Shown: piece after piece, positions 1-11,306 of the stretch
Layout of the letters: each line of letters opens with the position of its first letter
Position numbering within the stretch: position 1 is the first letter of the stretch
Assembly: GCA_963576725.1 (NCBI GenBank)
Contig: OY755252.1
Span: 29,157,078 to 29,221,077, forward strand
DNA: 64,000 nucleotides
DNA from: Azorinus chamasolen
Lineage: Eukaryota > Mollusca > Bivalvia > Cardiida > Solecurtidae
Direction of reading: 5' to 3'
Position numbers and translations under genes: made by a program
Notes under the pieces: generated by a model
What the model was told of the DNA's origin: nothing
What the model saw: only the letters and a program-made list of their open reading frames with translations
The model's database searches: none

Positions 1-880
1 GTTTACTACTTTTTCATATATAAAGCGTTCGTAAATATCAAATTTTACCATGTTGAAAAAGTTTATTACATTTTGCAACTTTAATACAAAACGGGTTGTG
101 CAGAAAAGTCATTACAATTTTTTACATATCACGTTGATAAATATGAAATTTACACCATGCTAAAAAAGTTAATTATATTTTGCATTTAATACAAACGGGT
201 TGTGCATTACAATTTCTGAAATCGTAATGCACTTTGTAATAAATTCATATATTCAATATATGATAATGTTGATAATGATACAGATCTATGATCTCTTGCA
301 GTCTTATATGACCATCATCACAACATATTAAGTTGTTTTGACAGACTTTATAACATGAAGATGTTTGTTGAAACTGACTTGGGCTATGGGTGTTTGACTA
401 AAATACTGTCTTACAATACTCCTGTATCTAACATTTAACATAGTTTTACATATTAAGTTGATAAATATGAATGTGTGACCATGCTGAAAAGGTTTATTAC
501 ATTTTGAAACTTTATTAGTGTTTGGTCTGTATGTGGTGTTTCCTGCATGACTCATTTTTGTACTTTTATTACAAAACGGGTTGTGCAGAAAATATATTAC
601 ACTTTCTTCTATTGTAACGCACTTTGTAATAAATGTATGTTTTTCAGTCTGTGATAGTGTTTGGATCTCTTGCATTGTCTTATATGATCATATTCACAAC
701 ATACAAAGTTGTTTTGACTAATGTTATAACATAAATGTTTATGTCGAAACTGACTTCAGTCATGGGAGTTTGACTAAAATACTGTCTAATAATCCTCTTG
801 TATCTCACAATTAACACATTATTACATATCACGTTGATGAATATGACATTTTCACCATGCTGACGACATTTTGTATGTCA
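1..880. repeat. Degenerate tandem repeat, unit about 330 bp, about 2.5 copies
   Basis: The block around 293-505 (tctcttgca, then gttgttttgac, gtttgactaaaatactgtct and accatgctgaaaa) recurs at 667-870, and part of it is seen at 1-290 (acgggttgtgc, atcacgttgataaatatga). Spacing is about 374 bp between the last two copies, of which 54 bp is a later insertion with its target duplication. The copies are well diverged, so the array is old. No coding potential is seen. Confidence 0.7.
518..564 (+). mobile_element. 47-bp insertion of the extreme 3' end of a Naiad-type PLE, with 7-bp target duplication
   Basis: The sequence runs from gtgtttggtctg to catttttgtact and matches the last bases of the PLE tails at 41900-41938, 62630-62675 and, on the minus strand, 8152-8200. 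It is flanked by TTTATTA at 511-517 and 565-571. The related repeat copy at 80-95 (aactttaatacaaaacggg) lacks it. This is an extremely 5'-truncated retrotransposition product and defines the element's 3' terminus. Confidence 0.8.
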
Positions 881-914
881 ACGGTAAACCCGTTAAGAAA
901 TAGGACTTTCAAGG

Positions 915-1855
915 GGTGAACTGCTCGTTCTTTCCTGGAATGTAAACGGCTTGACGAATTGTAAAAAGGACGATGAAATGTTTTTAAATATGATAAATAA
1001 TAACGATATCTGCTTTTTGTATGGACACATTCTGATAGTAATATTGACTTGAGTGGGTTTGTTTCACATAATTTCTACAGAAATATTCAGCATCGCAATA
1101 CCAAGCGCTGTAGCGGTGGAGTTGTTTTATATTACAGAGATAGCATTAAAGCTGGTATTGAAGTAATAAAAAAACATTCAGACATCATCATTTGGCTAAA
1201 GCTTCATCATAATTTTTCCCATCTGCAGAATGACATTTATATAAGTGGTGCGTATATTTGGGGTGAGGATTCACCTGCTTATAATGTTGTTAATATCGAT
1301 TTATTTGAAATTTTAGAAAATGATAGTTCTGAATTGGAATGCATTGGATCTGTTTTTATTGCAGGTGATTTGAATAGTCTAGGGCCTCGGTTCATAAAGA
1401 AAGCAATATGCACGGGATAAAACTGCTTGACCTGTGTAAATTTACATGTATGCGAATTGTAACCGGTCGTGTTGGCAATACAAACAGTTACACTTTTGTG
1501 TCCACTAAGGGAACTTCAATAATAGATTACGTTTTAACGCACGAGCACAACTTTAATTTGATAAAGGAATTTTTTATTCAGTCAATTAACGAATGGAGTG
1601 ACCACACACCGTTACAAGTTGTATTTAACTGTGATTTTGACACAAGCAAACAGTCTGATATGCATGAGGTAAAATATAGATGGCATAACGCTCATACTGA
1701 TACATTTCACACTAGACTGATTTCAGAGTTACCTGATCTTAACAATGTTTTGTAGTATGTAGATTCTTCAAGCCGGGACTCAGTAAATAATGGCATTAAT
1801 AAGTTTACGTCAGTTTTACGGAATATAACTGTTACCGGCGAAAAACTGGAATAAT
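915..1855 (+). pseudogene. LINE ORF2 fragment: APE-type endonuclease domain, frameshifted
   Basis: Reading frames on the plus strand reconstruct a non-LTR retrotransposon endonuclease (exonuclease-endonuclease-phosphatase fold), which nicks target DNA for target-primed reverse transcription. At 924 the N-terminal LVLSWNVNGL motif is read, followed by a frameshift near 1020. At 1049-1420 come RCSGGVVLYYRD, AYIWGEDSPAYN and the catalytic-loop motif IAGDLNS. After a small deletion the frame resumes at 1408-1755 with KLLDLCKF, SIIDYVLT and the C-terminal SDHTPL motif that carries the catalytic histidine. The trailing DSSSRDSVNNGINKFTSVLR reads on to about 1850. The reverse transcriptase is missing. 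Two frameshifts and no complete ORF make it a pseudogene, probably CR1/L2-like; the exact clade is inferred. Confidence 0.8.
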
Positions 1856-2628
1856 ACAGCTTAACAACCTCAGCAGGCATCATTTGCGTTCACGCCATGC
1901 TGGAATAACAACATGTTGCTTATGACGTCATCATGACGCCATAGCGTCGACGTTTTCCCGTAATTTTCAAAGCTTAACAAACTTCAAAGTGTCTCCTACA
2001 GTTCCAGGTATCAAACATCTAAAATCAGTTCACAACTTAATTTTAAAAGCCGTTCGAAATGGTAACATATATTATGAGACACCCTGTATGATAATATGTT
2101 AGGAACTGATATAAAGTATGGCACAAAAGTGTTGGTATTTAAAAATATTATTTATTTATTAGTAATAATTATAACATTCTTTATTTGTGAGAATTTATTA
2201 TACTGATAGTTTAATGGCGTCTGTGATCTTTGCGTAAGCAAATCTAATTAATACAAAGTTATAGTCGGAAACATGCTACTCTCGCCGACCTGACAACCGC
2301 GATTCCACATGGCAGTCTAGTACAAGTTATTGACGTGCATTCGTCAGATTCAAAAGGCGTTTATTAAAATGATTTCCGGAAACAATCAAGGCATACTATT
2401 TCTGGCATGAAAAGGCTTCGTATCGTTAGCTTTGGTTTAATATGTGTAAGAAAGACCACAAAGTATAGCCATGTGTAAGGAGAGCGAACCAATATGCAAA
2501 TAGTAGGCTCAAGGCGAAATCGCGTGACCATAATATGAATGAAATTATTCTGCCAGATGATCTCAATGAATAAAGAAGTGCGCTTCGGATGAACTTATGC
2601 AAGCGATTATGTAACCAAACCTATAAAA
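1856..2628. other. Unassigned spacer
   Basis: AT-rich DNA with no recognisable coding frame. A short GC-richer stretch with two overlapping TGACGTCA-like motifs lies at about 1915-1955. Nothing else is supported here. Confidence 0.5.
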
Positions 2629-2769
2629 GTGCAAAAATGAGTCATGCAGGAAACATCACATACAGAACAAACAGCCGCCCGAACAACAACACAAGAAAAC
2701 ATCAAATGTACATAACTATAAAAGCATCAAGAGACGCACAAAGACAAAACAAACATACAATAGGGGGAA
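2629..2769 (-). mobile_element. Naiad-type PLE 3' tail fragment
   Basis: Read on the minus strand, this is the terminal 140 bases of the subfamily-1 PLE tail: tttgtcttgtgcgtctct-type sequence, then the terminal gtttcctgcatgactcat block. It lacks the conserved hairpin core and everything upstream. A GA-rich stretch follows to 2890. Confidence 0.75.
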
Positions 2770-2890
2770 TATAACAATATAACTTCGACAACAACTCCGA
2801 GTGAGTGGTCAATGTGATAAGCATAGCGGAAAACGGCCGAAATATCAGCTGCAACTGAGAGAAAGAGAGAGAGAGAGCGGGGTGGGGAGA

Positions 2891-4150
2891 GAGAGAGGAT
2901 AGAAGAGAGAAAGAAGTAAGAGTGAGAGTGTTAGATCTAAACATTTCCCTTCTAGAACCGCTATTTTATGCCAAATATCAGAAACTTGATTTTCAATACA
3001 TTGTTCCCATGCACAGAATACTGCAGTGTCTGTAACGCTTTCATTTATACTATTATAAAAGATATTCTATTTATACTTTTTTATTCAAATATAAAATGAC
3101 GAAGCGAAGACCTATGATAAAGTGTTAAACTTGGCCTTTGGGTGAAGACGATAAAGACATTATTACTGTTGTTGTTATTTGAAATGATAATTTATATTTA
3201 TACTGTACCCAGTTTGACGAAACCGGAGAATAAGTGTGAAACAACTGCTTATATATGCCAACCTATTTCGGAGAACTCCATTATCGTCGTCGTGTACATC
3301 TATTTTTGAGAGAGAGGATAGAAGAGAGAAAGAAGTGAGAGAGAGAGAGTGTTAGATCTAAACATTTCTCTTCTAGAAACGCTATTTTATTCCAAATATC
3401 AGAAACTTGATTTTCAATACATTGTTCCCATGCACAGAATACTGCAGTGTCTGTAACGCTTTCATTTATACTATTATAAAAGATATTCTATTTATACTTT
3501 TTTATTCAAATATAAAATGACGAAGCGAAGACCTATGATAAAGTGTTAAACTTGGCCTTTGGATGAAGACGATAAAGACATTATTACTGTTGTTGTTATT
3601 TGAAATGATAATTTATATTTATACTGTACCCAGTTTGACGAAACCGGAGAATAAGTGTGAAACAACTGCTTATATATGCCAACCTATTTCGGAGAACTCC
3701 ATTATCGCCGTCGTGTACATCTATTTTTGAGAGAGAGGATAGAAGAGAAAAAGAAGTGAGAGAGAGAGAGTGTTAGATCTAAACATTTCTCTTCTAGAAC
3801 CGCTATTTTATGCCAAATATCAGAAACTTGATTTTCAATACATTGTTCCCATGCACAAAATACTGCAGTGTCTGTAACGCTTTCATTTATACTATTATAA
3901 AAGATATTCTATTTATACTTTTTTATTCAAATCTTAAATGACGAAGCGAAGACCTATGATAAAGTGTTAAAATTGGCCTTTGGGTGAAGACGATGAAGAT
4001 ATTATTATTGTTGTTGTTATTTGAAATGATGATTTATATTTATACTGTACCCAGTTTGACGAAACCGGAGAATAAGTGTGAAACAACTGCTTATATATGC
4101 CAACCTATTTCGGAGAACTCCATTATCTTCGTCGTGTACATCTGTTTTTG
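2891..4150. repeat. Tandem array, three copies of a 420-bp unit
   Basis: Each unit starts with gagagaggatagaag (2891, 3310, 3731), continues through gtgttagatctaaacatttc and atactgcagtgtctgtaacg, and ends with tcgtgtacatct. The copies differ by only a few bases, so the array is young. The GA-rich start grades into a (GA)n run just upstream, which may have seeded the array. No ORF is conserved. Confidence 0.9.
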
Positions 4151-4347
4151 ATGGTTTCAAATTCTATGAATTTGAAACTACATGTATCTTAGAGTCAAAG
4201 TCATGCCTTTACGCATTTGTGAATGAACTATTCCACTATATCAAAGCATAGCACTCACTATCATTGACTATCAATTCCTTGAAAATGAAAAATTGGTAGA
4301 ATATGAATCTGGAAAGAGATAAGACAGTGCAATGGGATTAACATTAT

Positions 4348-4798
4348 GACCAGTACAGTGGTAAAGACAACTGACATCTTTTCGAGCGAATGAATATATT
4401 GTTTACCACTAAGTTAATTCATTCATATACAATGGTCCATAAACTAGAACACAACTGCTTGGGAGATATTTTCTATTTTTTTGAATGTAGGATTAGCCGT
4501 GATACTCATCTGTAGCAACTTAATAAGACTATTTGATAATCTGTTAGAACTATTGTCAATTCAGTGTATGATTTAGTAGTGAACTCAAATGCATGGATCT
4601 GTTTACATTAGTAATACACAAATATTTTACTACCTTCAGACAAATGAATGTATAAAACTTTATTTGAGAATAATTAATACTGATACTATTGTTTTTATTT
4701 TGTGTAAATTATGACCAGTACAGTGGTAAAGACAACTGACATATTTTCGAGCGAATGAATATATTGTTTACCACTAAGTTAATTCATTCATCTACAAG
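4348..4798. repeat. 90-bp direct repeat, two copies 361 bp apart
   Basis: Positions 4348-4437 and 4709-4798 share gaccagtacagtggtaaaga through gaatatattgtttaccacta with few differences. The 271-bp interior has no recognised content. The second copy ends about 25 bp from a pearl-like element. It could be a small duplication or the ends of an unknown element. Confidence 0.7.
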
Positions 4799-4821
4799 GG
4801 CCATGCGTAGAGGCATTATAA

Positions 4822-5907
4822 CAAGAGCTGTCACAGGACAGCGCGCTCGACTATTCTCAGAATTGTTAGTTTAAAATGCTTGATTGCGCACTAAAATAGT
4901 GTCCAATGATACTAGAAGCAAGTAATCAGTCTCAGTAAAATATCGTCAATAGTATTCTGGATATAGGATCTCTTTTAACTCTTTAATGAAAGAGAAAACC
5001 TTAAGTAAAAAAGGGCACTAATTTCTGTTAAAATGCTTGACAGAGTAATGTACTCTTGCCTACATATGAAGCTTTATGTGGTAAACAAGTGTTCCAAGTT
5101 TTAAAGCTTTATCGCAAAGGGTTATGTAAATAAGTGGACTTTAACAAAAACCTTAACCAAAAGTTCTAAGTTAAAAAGGGCCATAGTTCTGTCAAAATGC
5201 TTGACAGAGTTATGTACTCTTGCCTACAGATGAAGATTTTGATGGTGCACAAGTGTTCCAAGTTTTAAAGCCTTATCTCAAAGAGTTATGTAGATAAGTG
5301 GATTTTAACAAAAACGTTAACCAAAATATCTAAGTTAAAAAGGGCCATAATTCTATCAAAATGCTTGAAAGAGTTATGTGCTCTTGTCTACAGGTGAATA
5401 TTGTGGTGATGAACAAGTGTTCCAAGTTTCAAAGCTTTATTCCAAAGGTAAGAGGCATAAAGTGGACTTTAACAAAAACCATAACCAAAAATTCTAAGTT
5501 AAAAAGGGCCATAATTCTTTTAAAAATGCTTGACAGAGTTATGTACTCTTACCTACAGATGACGTTTGTGATGATAAACAAGTGTTTCAAGTTTCAAAGC
5601 TTTATCACAAAGAGTTATGTAAATAAGTTGACTGTAACAAAAACCTTAACCAAAAGTTCTAAGTAAAAAAGGGCCATAATTCTGTCAAAATGCTTGACAG
5701 AGTTATGTACTATTACCTACAGATGCAGATTGTTGAGGTGAACAAGTGTTCCAAGTTTCAAAGCTTTATTTCAAAGGTTAGAGGCAAAAAGTGGACTTTA
5801 ACAAAAACATTAACCAAAGTGTGACGCGGACCCCGACGCCGACGCCGACGCGGACGCCGGGGCGAGTAGGATAGCTCCACTATTCTTCGAATAGTCGAGC
5901 TAAAAAG
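4822..5907 (+). mobile_element. Pearl-like tandem-core element (Helentron-associated type)
   Basis: The 5' leader (gagctgtcacaggacagcgc) contains GCTCGACTATTC, and the 3' end contains the exact inverse GAATAGTCGAGC. The core holds about five tandem units of roughly 164 bp, marked by aaaatgcttgacagagt (about 5032, 5196, 5361, 5527, 5690). The tail has a (gac g)n-type GC-rich run and a hairpin at ctattcttcgaatag. This design of leader, repeated core and hairpin end matches the bivalve pearl family, which is non-coding and thought to be mobilised by Helentron-like proteins. The superfamily assignment is inferred. Confidence 0.75.
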
Positions 5908-6117
5908 TGTGTATGCCGGTCAACGTATTAACTAATGTAAACAAGATCTTGTGGAATATTTATGCCAATCATGCATGTAAGACAATCCAGAATAACATGA
6001 AAAACAACTTGCAATAAGGGTGCAAGTCAGTTGTTTTTATATTATGTTGTAATGTTTTGAATTATCAGTCCTTATCCTAAAAGTATCTTTGAAGGTAACG
6101 ATGTCTGTCAAGACTAA

Positions 6118-6948
6118 ATAATTTTAAAATAAAATGAAACGGTAAACAAGCGATGTCATCATTTAAATGACTCATAAATTAAAAGTACGGGGAAATACAT
6201 GCAGTGTTTCCTCATCGATATTTAAAGTAAAAGTACATAGAGGATCTGTTGCGAGTTGTCTTTTAAGATCACACTTTCCTAAAGGAGCCATAGAAGATGT
6301 CATTTAGCGAGCAATGGCGACCTTAATAACATTTTCTTGGTGAGTTTAGGAACATGTGATCTTAAAAGACAACGAGCATCAAATTTCTTTTCTCACCTAA
6401 CAAATATGTGTATTTTCGCCGTTTAAATGATATGTAAACATCGGTTTCCATGGTTTGACGTCTTATCTGATGTATGACGTCATATATACGTTCTAAAATG
6501 ATCTAACACGTGTTACAGATGAGGGAATCTTAACCCGTCGTTCTAACTCGGAGATAAGGGAAGGTATGTGAGAAAAGTAGATACTAAATATGTGCAACTG
6601 TTTTATTTAAAAAATAATAAACATGTACACGATGACCATTCAGAGGCCAGATTAACTATGAAGTCATGTGGGGTACGACAGAACTGGCAAAATACAAATA
6701 TCCAGCTTTCTCCCTCCGTAAACGGGTTTAAGAGGAACTATTCAAAGAGTATTAAGTATTTTCTGTCGTCGCATAACTAAAGAAAAACACATAATGATCA
6801 ACTGTGAAGGGGTCGACCACCAAGCATGGAGTGTGCTGCAATATAGAGGGATTATAGCCCTATTTAACGAATTCTTTTAAACGTTTAACAAAGTATGAAA
6901 ATATATGTGTCCAACAATTGTTCGAAAGTTTGTAAACGACATCAAGAT
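6118..6948 (-). mobile_element. Naiad-type PLE C-terminus and 3' UTR, minus strand, interrupted
   Basis: On the minus strand the fragment begins at 6948 inside the RT ORF (DVVYKL) and reads on through GYNPSILQHTPCLVVDPFTV at about 6870-6800. The subfamily-3 tail follows, containing gtaccccacatgacttc and the aatgatgacatcgcttgttt block shared with 47225 and 55725. A foreign stretch of about 380 bp (roughly 6193-6575) interrupts the tail compared with those copies. It abuts the plus-strand PLE at 6949 head to head. Confidence 0.75.
6255..6373. mobile_element. Short TIR element (MITE), 119 bp
   Basis: Terminal inverted repeats of about 28 bp: gttgtcttttaagatcaca at the left and tgtgatcttaaaagacaac at the right. 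No transposase is present. It lies inside the foreign stretch that interrupts the minus-strand PLE tail. No certain target duplication was seen (possibly 2 bp, GA), so the superfamily is open. Confidence 0.7.
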
Positions 6949-9702
6949 AATTAAAGATGAAGGTCTACGATCTTTTCTGAATAAAGATCCAATTATAGAA
7001 CAACATCCTTGATAGATTTCAACTCTTGCCGAGGTCAGATTGCAGAGACTGTACAATATCTTAATATTAAATGGTGTTGTAGAGAACGTGTTGAGTCTAA
7101 CGCTCTTTCAAATTGGAAAACAAAATAATATTTGATATAATTGACAAACACATTTTATTTTATAGCTCAAATTAACAGCTTCTTCCACCTACATCAATAA
7201 TTTCATTTAGACATCTTAAAAAAGGGTTTACAGGATTTCCGTTCAAAATGTGTCTTGTTCCTGCTGTTTAGTCATTGTATAATGTCATTATTATTTGACA
7301 ATTGAATTATATCGATGTCTTGAAGAAGGAAATTATTAATACCAAGACAAACATTTCAGCTACTACTGACGAAAAGACCTGCGTTTCCGACTATGTTAAA
7401 AAATGTTAACAACTTTGTTCTGATATTACAATTACACGACATAAATTTCTATAATGTATTTGTTACCAAAACTACATCAAACCTTATATAAAACGCGTTT
7501 CATTGCAAATTCTAGCTCTTGTATAACTATATCCATACTGTTCACTAATTGTTTACCGAAGATAAAAGAACATGTACAATTCCATTGTGATAAGACATGT
7601 GTTGCTAGCTTTCCTTTGGTGTTTTGGTGTTGGTTGCGTTTTGTATGTGTCTTTTACTGCTTGACGTTTTCATTTATAAAAAACATCCTTGAAGAAATAT
7701 CTTCTGGTCTATTTAGAACTCTTCAGAAATCTTAAAAAAATTAAGAACAATTTTTTTGCGTCCACTGTAAGCACATACAATTTTTATACTTTGTATACAA
7801 TCCTTTCTCATGATTTAGATAAACTTACTAACTTAATCCATAAAATATTTGCCCGAGAAAAAATCATTTATGACATGTAAATAAAATATTACACCAATTG
7901 GAGTTGCTCAGAAGTGCGAATCACTAACCTTTCTTCCGGATAACATATTCTTACGTTATGGGAATGCTATTTAGCATCCGGTGATTGGTACTATTCCTAT
8001 TGGTACGAATTGTGCACCCTGGTCGCCGATTTGTTGTGTACTGTTATGAGAGAGATTTCATGTTACGTCTGAACCCGCAATAACAAGAAGCTGTCATACA
8101 AGCCATTAATGAAACACCTCGATATTTGGATGATATTTTTAACTTAGATAAGTACAAAAATGATCATGCAGGAAACACCACATACAGAACAAACACTCGC
8201 CCGAACAGCAACACAAGGAAACAGCAAATGTATTTAACTAGAAAAAACAACAAGAGACGCACAAAGACAAAACAAACATACAATAGGAGGAAGATGGAAG
8301 TACCGCCTTGGAACGGTCAATGACAAAAGTCACTGGGGGTTAAACCGGTTTATGGGCGCCCAACCTCACACTTATTCCATCCCCACCCTAAAAGACAAAC
8401 AACAAACAGTGTAAATAAACGTATCCCCTCTCCGACTAATCTACAACAACCGCGACGGCAAATACAATGGTAAAGTGCATGTATAACGAAAAAACATTTA
8501 ATTGAACATACTGTATCCACATATCGCTAGTGTACTCAATGATTGAGCTGCAAACAGAGTAACTGTAGAAAAGTAATAAAGGGTACGACAAAAATGAAAT
8601 AGTACAGATATCCGACGTTCTCCTTCCATTTCTGGATTTAAGAGGTCGCCTTCATAAAGTACTAAACCTTTCTTGTCGGCGTACATGCAAAGAGGCCAGT
8701 GTGATTGCCAACTGTAAAAGGGTTAGATAACCCTTTCTTTGATGTTTTGATTCCTACCATTTACCCAAAAGAACTCAAATTGAATAAAGCTAACCCTTCG
8801 ATAGTTTGTAGCTTTTCTTGATTTGGACCTTAAAATTGACAATGGAATGATTTCTTCTAAAGTTTATAAGAAATGGAACACCAATTTTCAGAATATACTT
8901 AATATTGTAAATGTCCCTCACCCTGCCGGAGATGTTCCCCGTGTCCCCACCGTACGGGGTTTATGTATCTCAACTTATTCATTTTGCTAGAGCATGTTCT
9001 CCTGTTGACGATTCTAAATCTCATTTGAACTGAAAAGCTGCTTAAGCAAATATATAGATATCATCAACTAAGAAAACCATTATCTTATTTTTATTACCAA
9101 AATCTCTGCCTTATTGGCAAGTACAAACTAATGTAATCTCAATGCGCTCCTGCGACCGATACTTCACATTTTGAATTGTATGGTGATGTTATTTACAAGC
9201 TTCTTAAAATTATTGGACATACCCATTTTCTCACTTTGGTAATCAAATGTGTTAAGAAATTATTAAAAAGGGATACGATCATATAGTACTTTAACATTCA
9301 GCTTCTCTGATTATCAACCCTTGAACAGTTTGCAAGCACGCTGCCTCTTTTACATGTACCCTGACAAGAACGGTTTAGTACTTTATGGAGACGACATTTT
9401 AAATCCGTAAATGGAATGAGGACGTCGCATCTTGTTTTTGTCGTACTCTTTATAACCTTTCTACAGTTAATCTGTTAGCAGCTCTATCATTGAGAACACT
9501 GGCTTAAATAAACACTCACTTAAATATGCTTTCGTTTTACATGCAATTCACCACTGAATTTGCCATTGCGGTTGTTGTAGCTTAGTCGGAGAGGGGATAT
9601 TTTAATTTACACTGTTTATCTTTTAGGTTGGGGATGGACGCGCCTAAACCGGTTTAAACCCCAGTGACTTGTCACTGACCGTTCCAAAGCGGTACTTCCA
9701 TC
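6949..9702 (+). pseudogene. Naiad-type PLE, 5'-truncated copy with most of the RT domain
   Basis: PLE reverse transcriptase related to telomerase RT, here decayed. In order: IIKDEGLRSFLNKDP-like linker (6950); FVPAD-equivalent region with III-TGA-QLNYID (7296); LPKLHQTLYKTRFIANSSSC, the RT fingers motif (7454); STVSTYNFYTLYTILSHDLDK (7760-7830); a region equivalent to GIPIGTNCAPLVADL (about 7990-8040, frameshifted); and the catalytic motif RYLDDIFNLDK (8117-8150) with both aspartates intact. After the nested insertion at 8152-8722 it resumes with NPFFDVLIPTIYPKELKLNKAN, then PAGDVP and CISQLIHFARACS (about 8965). The C-terminal KKGYD motif follows at 9264, and the subfamily-1 3' UTR with its hairpin ends at 9702. 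Multiple stops and frameshifts are present. The endonuclease part is absent. Confidence 0.85.
8152..8722 (-). mobile_element. Nested Naiad-type PLE 3' fragment with 8-bp target duplication
   Basis: Minus-strand insertion of the C-terminal codons plus the complete subfamily-1 3' UTR, near-identical in layout to 41384-41938. The duplication TTAGATAA stands at 8144-8151 and 8723-8730. Removing the insert restores the host PLE reading frame from FNLD to NPFFD. The insert's 3' end is the tttttgtac terminus and its 5' end is truncated in the ORF. The conserved hairpin core is intact (about 8310-8330). Confidence 0.9.
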
Positions 9703-10509
9703 TGACAAACTACAAACTTGTAAACCTGGTCGACTCTGTTTCCCAACGACATTAATATTACTTTGTTTGATTTTGCTTTAACATTATGACGTGAAAATGA
9801 ATACAAATATCTATCAAACGTTTGTAATAGCCCGGGGTCATTTAAACTTAAGATAATAACACTCAGGGTACCAGTTGGTCTACTGTGCACCCTAGACTTT
9901 TTTTCATGGGTACCAAACGTTTAGAAAAATCTACTGAATCAGGATCGCGAATGTACTCAAGTTTTTTTTTTAGGCTATATTTATTTAACGGTTTCCATGG
10001 CAAACCCCCTGTCAAGTTTCGTAATGATGGCCCATACCTGCAAATTCGCCATTTTGAGAATGGTATATTGTGATGCGCGGTATGCTGCCAAATATGTTAT
10101 TTTTATATTGTTTCAGTTTGTTTTCTTATCACTTATTAATATTCATGAGGATGCAAATGAGGTAATTTGCATAAAGTAAACCAAACATGAAGATCCATAC
10201 ATCAACTATATGTTTTATATGATGTATAATTATCGCAAAAGTAGGCCGCGATATATTTGCATGTTGAAGGTATTTAAGCACACTGTTATATGAATTATGA
10301 TGTTAGAATGATTGCCTAGGAAATAAATATTCATTCATCATTTTAAACTTTAGTTAAACGTTTTGCATTTTTGTTTGCTTTATAACAGAAATACTGTTGT
10401 CTCTTTTAATGTTCTGCAAATATTCATATGCAAATCAGTTTATATCAGAAAGGTAATATTTTCTACTAAAGCAATGCCTAATCCCTATGTGTGTAACAAT
10501 TGATTTCAT
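9703..10509. other. Unassigned spacer
   Basis: AT-rich DNA. A stretch near 9985-10050 (tttccatggcaaaccccctgtcaagtttcgtaatgatggc, seen in part) looks like degenerate old repeat. No coding frame is supported. Confidence 0.4.
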
Positions 10510-11110
10510 GACTCATCAAAAGAAACTTTTAGGAAGAAAGGTTATGACCCTATGATATTGCAACACACTGCATGTTTGGTTATCGACCCCTTTACAGTCG
10601 GTCGCTACGCTTCCATCTTTGCTTGCACGACGACAGGCCGAGGATACTGCTCTATGATGGTCTACTCTTAAACCCAGAAATGGGATGAGCCTACCAGACG
10701 CATGTATTGCCTTTTCTCTGTCGTACCCTTAACGGCTTCCCAGCAATTGCTTCAGCAAAGTCATTGAATACATATTTGACAGACTTTCACAGTTTTTATG
10801 CTATGTTTTACATTTTGTACTGTGATTGCTGTCTTCTATGTTGTGGGGAAGTCTGGCGGGGATACATTTATTTGCAATGTTTGTTTAGCTAGGGTGACAT
10901 TGAGATAAGAGTGAGGTTAGGACGTCCGTAAACCGGTTTAAACCCTCAGTGGTGATTTTGCTACAGACCGTGTGGTACTCTCCTTGTCACCCTTATTTTT
11001 GTTTGTCTTGTGTCTGTGCGTTTGTTCATGTGTGTTTCTGTGCTTGTGTTTGTTGATGGTTTCTCTGTTCCTCTTGTGTGTGTGTGTATGTGTGTGTGTA
11101 TGTGTGTGTA

Positions 11111-11142
<32 letters not shown>

Positions 11143-11306
11143 TGTGTGTGTGTTTGCGTGTGATTGGTCGCTGTCGTCTTTCGATGGCTGTATGTATGTG
11201 TGTGTATGTGTATACATTGCTATTTTAAGTTCTTTCTGTCGGTGTTTTGGTGATGGTGCTATTTTGTGTGTGGCTTTTCCTACTTGAATTTACTACTTTT
11301 TCATTT
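10510..11306 (+). mobile_element. Naiad-type PLE tail, subfamily 2, with open C-terminal codons
   Basis: The ORF is open from 10510 (DSSKETFRKKGYDPMILQHT, then CLVIDPFTVGRYASIFACTT) to a stop at about 10675, which gives the RT C-terminus. The 3' UTR follows: a (c)gtaaaccggtttaaaccc block (10930), a partly decayed hairpin in which the second stem is deleted, then a GT/GCGT microsatellite (about 11076-11160). It ends with the subfamily-2 terminus tactactttttcattt at 11306. The microsatellite lies inside the element tail. Confidence 0.85.

Noticed and set aside
4348..4798. LTR retrotransposon with 90-bp LTRs
   Set aside because: No TG...CA ends, primer-binding site, polypurine tract or coding interior.
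11026..11217. His/Thr-rich frames, also at 30959-31247 and 44120-44476
   Set aside because: GT/GCGT microsatellites; only the non-repeat part of the 44120-44476 frame is real LINE sequence.
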